DNA from: Thalassia testudinum
Taxonomy: Eukaryota > Streptophyta > Magnoliopsida > Alismatales > Hydrocharitaceae
NCBI GenBank assembly: GCA_037157565.1
Contig: JAZHRO010000063.1
Span: 89,060,001 to 89,124,000 of the forward strand
Length of the DNA: 64,000 nucleotides
Direction: 5' to 3'
Shown here: positions 34,111-45,853 of the stretch, piece after piece
Layout of the letters: each line of letters opens with the position of its first letter
Numbering within the stretch: the first letter of the stretch is position 1
Notes under the pieces: model-generated
Database searches by the model: none
What the model saw: only the letters and a program-made list of their open reading frames with translations
What the model was told of the DNA's origin: nothing
Made by a program: the position numbers and the translations under genes

Positions 34111-34420
34111 TAGGCCATCCATCTTCTTCTTCTTGTAGAGGATACTATGGAGCTCTGATCAGAGTGATTTTTGCACTGACAGACTGCGATCATCACTCCA
34201 GATCCAACCATATGGTCGGATTCTTCATCCGAAGCTCGTAAAGATGTCACACTACCTCCTGGCCATATAAAATGTTGGAATTAATGTACATAATATACAA
34301 CTATCCTAAATGCATTGCAATGAATGTTATGCAATATTTATACTATGATATGCAATGTTAGGCTTAGGAACTATCATAAATAAGCATTTTATCATGAATT
34401 CATGCGTGTTTATCAGTGGC

Positions 34421-34930
34421 CTCCACGATGCGCACGCTCTAGAGGATGAAATCCTCTATTTTGGTTCATATTAAAAATTACAATCTATTCCATTGCCAAA
34501 ATTCATTTTTATGATTTTCTTGAATTAATAAATTATGGTAAAATTGCAGCCTTACACTTATTCTTCAGCGTATTTGTTCAACTCTTATGATTCGTCTCAA
34601 TGTGAACCACATTTGGATTTATATTTGCACTTCAGTATGCTTGTAATTGAAAATTACAAGATATGCCACTGCACAGGCACTATTCACATATTTTGGAGCT
34701 TTGATTTCTTATGTGAAAGTTGCGTAAACAACCCTTAACTTCTCTATATATTGGGGTTCACATTCAGAGCAACATATTCATTGATTGATTTGATGAATAT
34801 TTCTGAGAACATGATTGCTACAAACCTCTGATCTTATAAGCATGTTCCTTCCTGTGGATACGACCTAATTTACCATGGTTAGCGTTACTAATAAATATTT
34901 TTGTTCAAGAATTTTCCACTACGATTTACA
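34421..34930 (+). repeat. LTR E, segment 3 (right end uncertain)
   Basis: Contains a TATA-like TCTATATATTG near 34742 and the U5 motif in plus orientation (CTTCCTGTGGATACGACC, about 34851-34868). The end could be at TTTACA (34930) or at CTGACA (34957). No convincing target duplication with the left end was found. As F gag resumes just beyond, E is most likely a solo LTR. Confidence 0.5.
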
Positions 34931-34957
34931 TTACTATGATGAGATATTTTTCTGACA

Positions 34958-35122
34958 ATCGAAATCTCCCGATCACACTGATGATTACACTGCTCAAATG
35001 CAGCCATTGTAGCCTCTATAAGGGCCAAGGTGTTCCCCTCAAGAGGAGGTGGGGGTCCCTGATCAACCATTGCAGCTAATGAAGAAGAAGAAGATGGATA
35101 AAGGGAGGAAGAGGTAGGCAAA
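34958..35122 (-). pseudogene. F: gag N-terminal fragment
   Basis: The minus strand encodes MVDQGPPPPLEGN followed by LALIEATMAAFEQ, a plausible gag N-terminus, and runs toward E. Its continuation is taken to be 14200-12547. The first bases (35118-35122, gcaaa) are the presumed target site of element C. Confidence 0.5.
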
Positions 35123-35575
35123 TGATGTAGATAGATTTATTTAGCATAGAATTCCTATTTATGCATGTTCCTAGGCTAGTTAGAAGCACCTAGCAATGTA
35201 AATACTGCATAATAGCATCAACATGCATTTAGAGAAAATTATGTAATTTGTATATTAATTTTTCTTATTTTAATGGCTAGGGACAAAGCAATACATTTCT
35301 AGGCCTCTGATCAAGGATCCAATCATACTACTATGATTAGGGCAATAATCGGAGTCCAATGCCTTCAAAATTGCCCCAATCGGACCTTTGTAGCATCATT
35401 CCACAATCCAGAGAAGACCAATGGACAGGAGACAAGGTGACACAAATCAAGGCTTCAACTACAAATATGACTATATAGGTGGACTCAGAGCAACGATCGT
35501 AGTCCATCAACGGGAAAATCACCTCGATCGGAACCTTGTAATATCTACTACGAAGAAAAGAAGATGGACGATCCA

Positions 35576-35597
35576 GATGGCACCACGTGGAGCCATC
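35576..35597. promoter_or_regulatory. G-box palindrome, C LTR
   Basis: GATGGCACCACGTGG with right arm AGCCATC; one mismatch from the perfect palindrome. The flanking conserved sequence is reverse-complemented relative to A, B and D, in line with the opposite strand of C. Confidence 0.6.
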
Positions 35598-35771
35598 CAG
35601 ACTGGCCAAAGCTGCTCCAGTGTCACCGAATGCTTTCTAGAGAGATCCCCACACACAATCTAGGTTGTTGGATTCCCATCCAATGACCTAGATCAAGCCA
35701 CGTCGCTCCGCCTACTCCCTTCTCAAAGCAAAGCCTGTTCACGATCATTGGATTTCTATCCAACGGTCCTG

Positions 35772-35842
35772 ATTGAAGCATAGTGCAGCAGTCATGAGCC
35801 TCACTCGCATCCATAAGGTCCGCATTCGAATCCTAATGTGTT
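35772..35842 (+). other. tRNA-like module in C LTR
   Basis: A-box-like TAGTGCAGCAGTCATG and B-box-like GCATTCGAATCC at tRNA-like distance. The would-be anticodon loop TCCATAA would present CAT. Stems are mostly eroded. It sits between the palindrome and the TATA box, in plus orientation like the LTR. Confidence 0.55.
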
Positions 35843-36784
35843 CTCCCCTTCTACAGGAGTGGGAGTGAAATAGGGCCATCTGATCGCTAGCGAAGGGCAG
35901 CGATGCACGCACATTAGTAGGGCATGGAGGAGTGGGCAAGTACACATGATGGATGCCACCGATTGCTGACAGTGGTGAAGTGCGTTTGTGTAAATCACTT
36001 GTTGTAGCACATCTTACGACATCAATTTTAATAAAAGAATTGGACATGAGTCCGAGTGTCGAACACAGGGAGGCAAAGTATTGAATTCACTAATCACTTT
36101 CGTGTCACAAAAATATGTCGATTTGTTCGCTTGCAAAATGAATAGAGAAAGAGAGAGAGATAAGGGGAGAGAAAGAGAAAGAGAGAGAAAGAGAAGGGGG
36201 AGATAGGGTTAGAGAATCACAATAACTCGTTGAAAAGACAAGATATCAAAAACATATTCAATTGATTATCAAATGTCATGTTCAACCAAATATAGATGAA
36301 TGCTTGAATATAAGGAATAACTACAACTATCAAAGAATTAAAACTAAATGTAAGGTGGTGGAAGGCGTCAAGACAGCCACGGTGGTGGAGGGACTTCTGT
36401 CGGTGGCTCAGCGACTTCACAACCTTGCTTAGGAGCTCTATGGAGTGGTGGAATTGCTTAGGTAGAAGATTGGTGCAAATGAGTGGGGTAGGTCCCTTTT
36501 TATAGTGGTGAAAAGGGCTAAAATTCATCCTCGAGTCAATAGCGACATTCAAAGCATTGCTGAAGACTCGCCGCATGCATCGCCAAAGCCCCCACCCTTG
36601 CGCCTGCTACCTTCAATGTGTGTGTTGGCCCATGCACCCCACGCAACGTGTCACACACGCATGCCGTGCACATAAATTGGTGCTGCGCTGCACGCACGCA
36701 CACTCTCCATGCGCTACTGCTCCACGCGTGTGTGCTATACATGTGCTATCACTACTATTGTGCTGCGCCTCAACTGTAAATTGA

Positions 36785-36853
36785 GGGGGTACGGGATTCG
36801 AACCTGCACCCCTCTCTTGGAAGCCAGAACCTCCACCATTACACCATGCTACC
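36785..36853 (-). other. tRNA-Gly-like module in B left LTR
   Basis: The minus strand reads GGTAGCATGGTGTAATGG, then CTTCCAA (anticodon-loop-like, TCC), then GGTTCGAATCCC. The A box matches eukaryotic tRNA-Gly well and the B box is canonical. T-stem pairing is partial and the anticodon stem is poor. Confidence 0.65.
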
Positions 36854-36983
36854 TGAAGTGTCGAGAAGATGGCGTAGGAGCTGTGGGTGAGAGAGAACCT
36901 CTATCGTTCGATCTTGATCCAACGGCTGTGGTGCGAGATGATGGTGTGCCTATAGTCGCTGATGGCTGGTGTTGGGGGGCTTA

Positions 36984-37005
36984 GATGGTGCCACATGGTG
37001 CCATT
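36984..37005. promoter_or_regulatory. G-box palindrome, B left LTR (decayed)
   Basis: GATGGTGCCACATGGTGCCA, core CACATG in place of CACGTG, a single CpG transition. Confidence 0.5.
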
Positions 37006-37311
37006 TGGACCGTCCATTGTCTTTCTATCATGGAGGATGCCACGGTGCTCGGATTGAGATGATTCCCACGTTTTTGGACTACGATCATCGATCTGGATCC
37101 ATAGGTATGGTCTGATTACTCATCTGAGACTTGTTTCAATATGGTCTTGTACACAAGGTCATTAAACATTGATTATAAGCAATTTAAATATAAAGATTAC
37201 GCAATATGCATGCAAAACTCCCAAACCCACTATAATATGACATTATCGCACAAGTACCCTCGAAATTGACTCTAATTGATGATATTAACACTAATAATTG
37301 TGGAGTCGACA

Positions 37312-37339
37312 TACCCCCATGCCCACCCCTTGCTAGTCC
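37312..37339 (-). other. B polypurine tract module
   Basis: The minus strand gives GGACTAGCAA, spacer, GGCATGGGGGTA, ending at the LTR; 28 nt as in A1 and the Athila-type elements. Confidence 0.8.
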
Positions 37340-38507
37340 ATAGCAAAGTTTAACCAAAATGCTATTTACAAAATAAAACTAGGAATTGATTACTTAGGTA
37401 GAAGTTGCTTGTCAACAAAAGGAAATTTCTACTAAGAACCTAACTTGCAGAGACTCAACAGTGCCCGAGTTGCCTGCCAAAATGCCGACCATCCAAGTCC
37501 TCACCTTATTCTATATAGAAGCAACTATATATATATATTTTTTTTCTTTTTCATCTTTTCTAAATTTTTTGGATCTTTGGAGTTGAGGATTTCGGGATAA
37601 TTTTTTACGGCTACCCAATCCACCCAAGACTCGAAAAGAACTCCTAGTACTAAGCATCTTATTGTGAAAGTGACATACTCACTCAACAGCAATTAAAATG
37701 GACTTCAGGTTTCTATGCCCCTAGGTGACCTGAAAGGGAAAATGTTGCCTAAAGGTGTATCTATTTGACTAGCAGCTTTCTCTCTACTTTTTATTTTTGT
37801 GGGGTCAACACAAGGGCGAACCCAATGTATATCTCTTCGGATTATGCTACTTCCTTGCTTCTTCCTTAAGTGTTTTGGAATTCTTATGCAGTTTATGAGC
37901 TGGGATTTGGACAATCGGCCAATGGGCTATTACCCACAACAACTTGCCAGCCATACTCATGTGGTGAAGTGTGGCTTATTTCTTTTTTTCTTTTCTCCCT
38001 TTTTTTCTATGTAGGTGGCTTTCCTGATCTAAGATTTACCTAAAGGCAGAAGTGAAAGAGAATGGTCCTGTGGCTGGGCTCTAGACAACCAGCCAATGGG
38101 CTGTTACCCATGACAACTTGCTAGCCATACCACCCTAGAAGGTTCATTAGCTACCCACTTTCAGTTAGAACTGCCGATGAGTGAGTCAGTGCAAAACCTG
38201 TGTAGATGCTTAAACTAAAAATAACCCCAAATTAGAGGGCGAGTTAATAAGTCGTATACTTATCACCCTACTTTATTGACCAAGTTAAAATAAAATTACT
38301 TGGCAAGGACTCAAGACCAATTCCACATTTTAGTGGACACCCGACTGATTAAGTCTGAAGACCTGAAGAGTCTAAGTGTTTAGGTCCCTAATGTATCATT
38401 TCCTGAAGTTAACAAACTCCTAATACCTAAGTTTTCTTTTCCTTTTTTTTTAAATAAAATGAAGATAATTCAACCTGACAATATGTACTCAGAACATACG
38501 AATTACC
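37340..38507 (-). other. B 3' noncoding region
   Basis: No gene. It aligns by eye with A1 2295-3460 throughout, including the duplicated CAACTTGCCAGCC segments and GGTCAACACAAGGG at 37802. Confidence 0.6.
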
Positions 38508-38541
38508 AACCCCCATGCCTAAGTTGGACAATGCCCTCATT
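38508..38541 (-). other. B second (internal) polypurine tract
   Basis: The minus strand reads GAGGGCATTGTCC, spacer, TTAGGCATGGGGGTTGG, about 1.2 kb before the LTR. Confidence 0.6.
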
Positions 38542-38649
38542 GGAAAATAAATGTATGCAAGGGAGTAAGGAAAGAAATTGCCTAGGTTTCAACAGTTAAT
38601 CCGGTCAGCTTGTATCCTCTGGGTTGCCTCCTAGGAAGCTCTGAGTTTA

Positions 38650-40097
38650 GTGCCTTTAGCTAGGCATAGTGCACAAACAACAAGGGATAAATCACTTAAA
38701 TGGTCTGGGTCAAGAGAGGGAAGACATAATCAGCCAGACCCAGAATCAGAAGTCCACGGATGTGGACTAGATTATGGTGCAATCCCATCCCTAAGGGATG
38801 GGAACTTTGCAAATGGTGTAACTTGCATGCCCATGTCTGTTCCTCTCTTAATCTGCAGGCATGCAGAGAAGTTGATTTAAATGAGTGCAACCCGAATCTA
38901 AAATGTCGGACACTAAAGATGTAGGTTTTGTAATCAGCTTGTGTCCCTTTAAAGTTGTAATCCCTCATAGTTATATCGATTCCAGTAAATTCAGGTTGCA
39001 GGATTTCAATTCTGATATGGCATGTAACAAAATCAAGAGTGTGACAATGAGCCCTTAGATCAAGCATGAGATATCTCTCCAAAGAAAAATCCATCCCTTC
39101 TTGAACTAGGGTTTCATTGCTTATTCCCTCCAATTCCTTGACCCCTAGAATATTATCTTCAACCTCTTTCATATCAGACTCAATTTTTGAGGTTGCAATA
39201 GAGATAGGGCTAATTTCATCCTCAAGCTCAGATTCTTTCCCTTGGCCCTCCTCTAAACTTGTGATGGGGGTTTCAAATGATTTGAAATTGATTATTTCAA
39301 AATTGTAATCCCACTCTCCATCTTCAAATTCGAATGTCTCTTCCACCAAATCACTTTCCTCAGGAAGGTTAGATTTGGATTCAAAGACATCGACCCCCAA
39401 ATTCCTAGTTTCCTCTTGTTGTTTGTCCTCAACTCTCCCCAAATCATATTCTAAGGTGTCCTTAATGACATTTCTAATGAGTTGTCCAACACTGGGGGAG
39501 TATCAATGGTGGACTAAACCAATTTTGGGCAAATAGGTGTAGTCCAATTGATCACCACGGGCCCTTGCTTCATGAATTCCGCAAACGGAGTTGCTTGCAA
39601 CAGTTTTCTTTGGCCCTCTTCATCCAGTTGTTGGAACATATCAATCATGGCTTGTTTCCCTTCAATCAATTCTTGATTCTGTCTATGTAACTCTAACTGA
39701 AGGCAATCAAGAATTGAGTGTCATTAGGTTTCCCGTAGATTTCCTCAGTATTCAAATCAGAGTTGGGAGGGTATGGTTGAGGATGTGTATTAGAGTCCAT
39801 ATCGAGGTTTAGGTTCTTGGGTGGGTCCTCTATTCTATCATTTTCAGGGTCAATTCCTCAAGAGGCACCATTTTCTGCTTAGTCCTACTCCATAATAATT
39901 GAGGTTCTAAGTCCGCCTCCCAGTCGAATTCTTCATCAGGGGTCCAAAGCAGGGTTCGATCATTCTTGATTTGCTCAAGCTTATGGTCATCATTTGATTT
40001 CCATTTTTCTAGAATCCCTTCCAATCCATAAGTCAAGTAGGAGAGATCCTTGAATTCTGATGACCTATCTTGGTTAGGGTCCTGGGAAGGGTAGGGG
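38650..40097 (-). pseudogene. B: decayed acidic ORF (C-terminal and middle parts)
   Basis: The longest open piece, 39442-38696 (248 codons), is strongly acidic (EESDLVEETFEFEDGEWDY, then many Glu/Asp) and ends with GMGLHHNLVHIRG, nearly the same as the A1 ORF. A second piece lies at 40036-39830. The gene is cut at 40098 by a solo LTR and resumes at 41860-42206. Stops show it is broken. The protein is unknown; the acidic middle and the conserved GLHHNLVHI tail are the only features shared with A1. Confidence 0.55.
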
Positions 40098-41191
40098 TGT
40101 TGAACGTACGAATTGCTACGCTAACGTGTTCGATTTTGAAAAACCTATCGTTGTAGTTTGAAAGCAAAGCACTTGTGTTCAACAAATAAAATTTATACCG
40201 AAATGAAAATTCCAGGTTGAATACAGGGAGGCGGACGTTTGATTTAAAAACTACGCATTTGTTTTTATTTGTCATGAAGTAATTCAATTAATTAAAACTA
40301 GCTAACTATTTACAATAAATAGAAGAGAGAGAAAGAGTAAGAGAGAGAGAGAATATTACAAATAGAAATCATAACGAGATGTAGAATAAATAGGAAATTC
40401 ATCATTAAGGAGATTGTTTGTTTCACTATTACAACTAGAAAGCAGAAAATAATTACACTAGAAAGCAGTAAATTTACTCTAGAAAGCATTAAAAGAATGG
40501 AGAGAGAAATATCCTCCTCGACGGTCGCTTGGAGGACGAGCCGAACTACTCTAGAAAGCAGTAAATCTATTATAGAAAGTAGTAAAAAGAATGGGTGAGA
40601 GAGATATCCTCCTCGACGGTCGCTTGGAGGACGAGCCAGATGGGACAACGCATGGATAAAGGAGGACGAAGCAGGATGAAGGAGGATGAAGCAGAAGAAT
40701 GGGAACGGAGCAGCACGTCGTCGTCGTCGTGGGATCCACTTCTGAAGGGGGACGAAAATTTGGACTTTATCTCACAAGAAGCATCCCGGGTGTGGGACAA
40801 GCTTCTCTTGAGCTTCGGAGAGGTAGAGAAGAGAAGGGATGAGAATTTCTTGTGGAGGGGGTCTCCTTTTATAGTTGCAAGGAGTGGGGGCAAATTTGAC
40901 ATTACATCTTTAAAACATTAAATAAGGGGTTTTTTTCACCATCGTGGGCGTAGTGGGCGTTGGACGCGCGCCCTCTCGTCTGCTCGCGCTCAACGCATGC
41001 CTCACGTTCAACGAATCTCAGCGATCGGTTGTCTTAAGATGCGCCTCCCCCACTCCTCAACGCATGCCCAACCACGTACGATGCCGCGTGAAGCGCGGGC
41101 GTGCGATAGCGCGTCGATGCTATTGAGAGAGGATAGCTGCCCAATCAAGATCTGACACTCGCTCGCTCGCTTGATTTCGTGCCGCTCGCCC

Positions 41192-41260
41192 GCTTGCCAT
41201 GACTCGAACCCGTGTCCGTGCCTCACGTTAAGGCACTGGACCACTACGCTGCCTCACCCA
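41192..41260 (-). other. tRNA-like module in solo A LTR
   Basis: The minus strand has CAGCGTAGTGGTCCAGTG (A-box region), a perfect 6-bp anticodon-like stem GTGCCT/AGGCAC around TAACGTG, and B-box-like GGGTTCGAGTC. Acceptor pairing is lost. The stem is the best-preserved anticodon arm among the six copies. Confidence 0.6.
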
Positions 41261-41378
41261 AATGGTCGTGCAGTCGATTTCAAGGCACCGCATCCACAGC
41301 CATTGGATCATGATCCAATGATGGGGAGGGGCAGATGAGGGAGCTTCAGCGGGTGCGTGCGGGCATTTGGGCGACTGA

Positions 41379-41400
41379 GATGGTGCCACGTGGTGCCATC
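41379..41400. promoter_or_regulatory. G-box palindrome, solo A LTR
   Basis: GATGGTGCCACGTGGTGCCA and two more bases; intact CACGTG core, one mismatched pair. Confidence 0.65.
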
Positions 41401-41859
41401 TTAGCCATCCATCTTCTGGATGTTGTAGATGGTGCCACGGGTGTTGGATTGACTCAATTTTTGCGTCGTTAGGCTACGATCATCGATCCGAATCCATCCG
41501 TGCGGTCGAATTTGTCATTTAAAGTGCGAATTTACACCATCTTGGCCCTTGATCTTCTAGGATTCCCCGGTCACTATCAGATGCTACAGATGCCTGATTA
41601 GGGCGATCTTGGAGTCGTTGAACTCCAATCGTCGCCCTAATCACATCCGTATGGTTTGATCTTTGATCCGAGGCCCCGATAAAAAGTTTACCCTGTCCAA
41701 GCACATAAAATGAGACAATTAACCTCCATTTTATTCAAACTACTCTAAATGCAAGATGATGCATGTTATGCAATATTTATAGCATGCAATGCAATCCTAT
41801 GCTTAAGAACATGCATAAATAGACATCTTAAGTAGTGTAAATGTGTTTACATCAAGGGG

Positions 41860-42206
41860 TCTTGGTGTTCTCCTAGAGTATACGTCCTAATAGATTGGTT
41901 AGTGGGTGGGTGGGCCCTAAAAGAAGAGTCATCATAAGGAGAATCAAGATAAGGATCCCCAAGGTTTGGATCATAACCCTAGGTGGTTTGGTTGGATGTA
42001 TCCTAATAGGAAGTTGGTGTGGGTTGAGTAAAATTGGGATAAAAGGGGTCTTCTAGAAATAAACTGTGGATATAGTCTACTTGGGTCATAATACAAATCA
42101 TGTTGGGGATAGTTTGGGAAGGATAGGCATTGAAATCCATGGCTTGGAAGAAGTAGAGGGATGAGCAAAGAACGGATGAGAGAATTAAGTGTGCACAATC
42201 AAGCAA
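41860..42206 (-). pseudogene. B: N-terminal part of the decayed ORF
   Basis: The minus strand gives MDFNAYPSQTIPNM followed, after a stop, by GYDPNLGDPYLDSPYDD and SSFRAHPP. This parallels the Tyr/Pro-rich start of the A1 ORF (4763-5323). It joins to 40097 across the solo LTR. Confidence 0.5.
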
Positions 42207-42545
42207 GCAAAACTAAGCCCTATGGTGTAGACCTAGGTGACCTATGCTTTACGAATAAACTCTGACCACACGACAAATTTGGTGTTGTCCTTACTCTTGA
42301 AGGTGGTAAAGTTGGGAAGGAGAAGTAGGGGGAGTGTGTCCCGAGGGCTGCTAATTGTGGCAAACCCCTACTTACCTAAGTCGTTTGACAATTGGGCATC
42401 CCAACTTAGCACCTTTTGAAGTAAGCAAACGTCACTAATTCACAATGCATTCAGCAAAATACCCTAAAACGGACTCAATGAATCCTAGGGCCAATGTCTA
42501 GTCAATTTTATTGAGGGCTAAGTTAGTGCTTGTGCTCAAGATATA
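42207..42545 (-). other. B leader, distal part
   Basis: Noncoding; CCAATGTCTAGTC...TTTTATT near 42490-42515 matches A1 near 5609-5630 and C near 49545. Confidence 0.5.
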
Positions 42546-44154
42546 TGATGAGGCTGAAATTGCACTAGAGGGGGGGTGAATAGTGAAATTATATTGTATT
42601 GTAAAAAAAAATTCAATCACACAATATACTCAATTATTTTTAGGTGGAAACCCAAGATGGGTGAAAACCACCACCTAAGCCAATCTCTTGACTTAGGATT
42701 TTCGATCACAAGGTGATCAATCCACTAACCACACTACTTAAACGAGGGTAGTGTACCTCAATTACAATTCCCACCTCCGATCCCTAAACGGAGGTTTCTC
42801 TCTTCAAAATGAAGAGACGGGGACCCGACAGGCCGGATACCCAAAATACAGAAATTAAGAAGTAAAAAATAACACTTATAGAGCACCCCAATAATTTAGT
42901 TGCTTTCTTATCTACTAAGCATGAAAAGAACTCCCTGATGATTTGCAGAACGGAGCGAGCCGGGAGTATGGATTTGCCCTTTGATCAGAGTATTAGCATA
43001 GCACAAGGGCAAGATGGAGCTTAGAGTAGTGGGCAAGAGATTTTTCTAATGGAATTGTATCTCAAGAGGTGTGTGTTGCCTAAGAGTAGTTGTAGTCTAT
43101 TTATAAGCAAGTTTGGAACCTTCAAGAACACTTGGGAGAGCTCTTCTAGCCGTTGGAAACGAATCCCAAGAGTTTAGGACGAAATCCACACAAAATCAGG
43201 GCAATGATGAGTCTGACAGCAACATCAGACGTCTAATTATACGATCAGACGTCTTACAGGACGTCTGATTTTTCCTATGGTCGTCTAATATTGCAGGACA
43301 TCCTTAACTGACTCTATTGGATCAAAAGAAGGACGTCTGATATTATATCATAAGACGTCTGATTACTTCATTGGACATCTAATGAATGATGCATTCGTTC
43401 CTGTTATCATCAGATCCAAACAGGGTTCTAGGTTTAGAGGATCGGACGTCGTTATGGACGTCTGATATAATTACCAGACGTCTGTAAACCTGAATACTCT
43501 TCCTTCCTCCTTCTGCCAAAAGATTATGTGGCCGTAGAGAGATACGCACAGAAAATCATGGCCAACGGTTCAAAGGAAGACGTCTGTACGTGTGTCCAGA
43601 CATCTGGAAATTCTTTTTCCTATGCAAAGTCTAACGGTAAGTATGAGGACGTCTGGGTAAAGAATCAGACGTCTGTGAAAGGTTATCGACGTCTGAAAGT
43701 GAAGTCCTTCGACTGATGTTTATGAGGAGATGAACAAAGGCAGAAATCTTTGAAATTAGACGTCTGATACACATGTCAGACGTCTTATATTGGAAAATCA
43801 GACGTCTGGAATTTGTCATGGACGTCTGATAAAAGTATAAGTGTTGGGTTTTTGTTTCTAATTTATCCTAAGTGTAGAGAGCCTAAGTTAGCTATTTATA
43901 GTTTATGTTTGGGGGCTCTTTACAATATTTCTAGACTCAAATAAGATGAAAATTACAACATTTGAAAGTTTACATGAAAAAAGCCTAAGACCTAATACTT
44001 ATGCTACTCGTCTTCACGTTTTTAATCTCCCGTCTTGGAAAGCTTTTTGAAATCCTGCAAATATGTTATTATAGAGAGAAAACAATATGCTACACTTTAT
44101 TTATTATTTCATTTTCTTTATTTTGTAAAATCATCAAAATATCATATATGAGTG
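42546..44154. mobile_element. Solo LTR I (Copia-like, tentative) with GACGTC cluster
   Basis: Starts TGATGAGGC and ends CATCAAAATATCA, with tata on both sides (42542-42545 and 44155-44158; the 5-bp duplicate is ambiguous because the site is ATATATG). The start contains GCACTAGAGGGGGGGTGAAT, a sequence I associate with LTR ends of some plant Copia elements. Removing it restores B leader sequence. The middle holds the GACGTC array at 43228-43826. The frame 43528-43716 lies in the array and is not a gene. Confidence 0.6.
43228..43826. repeat. Array of 16 GACGTC sites, often 20 bp apart
   Basis: GACGTC starts at 43228, 43248, 43260, 43332, 43354, 43445, 43457, 43477, 43579, 43648, 43668, 43688, 43759, 43779, 43801 and 43821. 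Near-copies GTCGTC (43280) and GACATC (43374, 43599) keep the same spacing. Most read GACGTCTG. The intervening bases are not conserved, so this is not an ordinary tandem repeat. Confidence 0.9.
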
Positions 44155-44942
44155 GTTGAACTAACAGAGGCATTGTTGGGGTTGTGCCTCTTAATTACTC
44201 CAATTGAGCATGTATATGCACTTCAACAAAATATTATTTTCAAGCAAGGTTTTTTTTAGATGTGGTGTCATTTAATGATTTATCCTTGCTTTAGTGCTTT
44301 TACGGTTGAAATTTCTTAATGCTTTCAAACAATGTTTAAGTGTGCACATAATGTTTTGCACACAACGGATGATAGTCCATTTCCTTTAGAGAGAATGATG
44401 TGGCCTTAGAAAAGCAACCCTAATGTATTCACCTTAAAGTTCATGCGATTCTAACAAGTGAATAGATTTTAGATTGAGTAGTATGGCCCAATCCAAGACA
44501 TGGGTGGCTTCGCAAACACCACTCAAAAAGAAAAAAAAAACACAAAAGGATTTTCAAATGATATTAGAGTGTTTAAGAGAATATATTGTTTTTCAGGTGG
44601 TGGATTTTAGATGTGAGTCAAGTAATCATTCACCATGCCATTTTTTGAATTTTTTTTTTTTTAGATTTTTTTATGCAAGCAAGCAAGCATTCTATCCTAA
44701 TGTTCATGCATGAGCCTAAATGTGATTTTTTTTTTTAAATGTGGGATGATGAAACTACGGTAGATAGGGTGGTACTCATCAAAATCTTCACTGCACTTTA
44801 TTCCCAATCTACCATCTTTGAATGCGCTCCTTTCGTCACTTTCGTGCTAGATTCCTGTAATCAATCAATAGAAAGAGAGAAAAGTGAGTCAGAAATGAGA
44901 ATACTAATGAAAAGATAGAAGTGACTAAAAAATCCATTGCCT
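44155..44942 (-). other. B leader, proximal part
   Basis: Noncoding, with T- and A-rich runs. No gene is supported; the frame at 44474-44713 is low complexity. Confidence 0.5.
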
Positions 44943-44959
44943 CTCGAGCAACGGCGCCA
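44943..44959 (-). other. B primer-binding site (tRNA-Asp type)
   Basis: The minus strand reads TGGCGCCGTTGCTCGAG; the first 12 bases match the tRNA-Asp complement, followed by changes. Confidence 0.8.
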
Positions 44960-45784
44960 AAAATTGACCATCGCGAAACATGCTTGTTTAAATCGCTCGT
45001 TGTAGCACATTTTACGACATCAATTTTAATAGAAGAATCAGACATGAGTCTAATTGTCAAACATAGGGAGGAAAAGTATTGAATCCGCTAATCGCTTTCA
45101 TGTCACAAAAATATGTCGATTTGTTCGCTTGTAAAATGAATAGAGAAAGAGAGAGAGATAAGGAGAGAGAGAGAGAGAAAGAGAGAGAGGGGGAGATAGG
45201 ATTAGAGAATCACAATAACTCGTTGCAAAGATGATATCAAAAACATATTCAATTGATTATCAAATGTCATGTTCAACCAAATATAGATGAATGCTTGAAT
45301 ATAAGGAATAACTACAACTATCAAAGAATTAAAACTAAATCTAAGGCGGTGGATGGCATCGAGACAGCCATGGCAATGGAGGGACTTCCGTTGATGGCTC
45401 AGCATCTTCACAACCTTGCTTGGGAGCTTTATGGAGTGGTGGAATTTCTTAGGTAGAAGATTGGTGCAAATGAGGGGGGTAGGTACCTTTTTATAGTGGT
45501 GAAAAGGGCTAAAATTCGTCCTTGGGTCAATAGCAACATTCAAAGTGTCGCTGAAGACCTACCACATGCGTCGCCAAAGCTCCCACCCTTGTGCCCGCTG
45601 CCTTCAATGCGTGTGCTGGTCCGTGCACCCCACGCAATGTGTCACACGCGCATGCCGCGCGCATGCTCTGGCACTGCACTGCACGAACACACGCTCTCCA
45701 TGCACTGTTACTCCACGCGTGCTTTCGTGCGCTATACGTGCGCTACCGCTACTGCTGCACCACACCTCAATTACAAATTGGCAA

Positions 45785-45853
45785 ATGTTGCGGGGATTCG
45801 AACCCATGCCACTGCCTTGGAAACCAGAACCTCCACCATTGCACCATGCTACC
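45785..45853 (-). other. tRNA-Gly-like module in B right LTR
   Basis: The minus strand reads GGTAGCATGGTGCAATGG, TTTCCAA loop, GGGTTCGAATCCCC. Three T-stem pairs remain. The differences from the left copy suggest a better-paired ancestor. Confidence 0.62.

Larger units (their letters stand above)
32593..34415 (-). mobile_element. Solo LTR D
   Basis: 1,823 bp from TGATGTGCGG to GTTTATCA. The flanks GCGGC (32588-32592) and GTGGC (34416-34420) match at four of five bases, the difference being a C/T at CpG. The U5 motif (GTCGAACACGGGGAGGC, about 32704-32721) and TATA box give minus orientation. Its U3 start resembles that of A, including TTATGCAATATTTATA. No internal region remains, as expected after LTR-LTR recombination. 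Open frames at 33454-34241 are LTR sequence. Confidence 0.75.
35123..35966 (+). repeat. C 5' LTR, first part
   Basis: U3 in plus orientation: TATTTATGCATGTTC near the start matches the A-family U3, then the G-box palindrome and the tRNA-like module. It is cut at 35966 by element B. No gene; the reverse-strand frames here are shadows. Confidence 0.7.
35967..37311 (-). repeat. B 3' LTR (left)
   Basis: Starts TGACAGTGG, ends GTCGACA. It contains the U5 motif (GTCGAACACAGGGAGGC, about 36058-36074), a GA-rich microsatellite (about 36146-36200), a reverse-strand TATA (TATAAAAA, 36497-36504), the tRNA-like module and a decayed G-box palindrome (36984-37005). Confidence 0.85.
40098..41854 (-). mobile_element. 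Solo LTR of family A inside B
   Basis: 1,757 bp, TGTTGAACG to TTTACATCA, flanked by a perfect 5-bp duplication AGGGG (40093-40097 and 41855-41859). It aligns with both A1 LTRs along its length, with extra GAAAGCAGTA repeats near 40435-40580. TATA box at 40865-40873. The perfect duplication shows that it arose by LTR-LTR recombination at a single insertion. Confidence 0.92.

Noticed and set aside
33454..34241. Cluster of small frames on both strands
   Set aside because: All lie inside solo LTR D and overlap each other; none has domain features.
36785..36853. Functional tRNA-Gly gene
   Set aside because: Anticodon and acceptor stems do not pair properly and the copy is tied to the LTR in both positions. 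I report it as a tRNA-like module only.
43228..43826. CRISPR-like array
   Set aside because: The repeated unit is 6-8 bp, spacing is mixed, and this is plant retrotransposon DNA.
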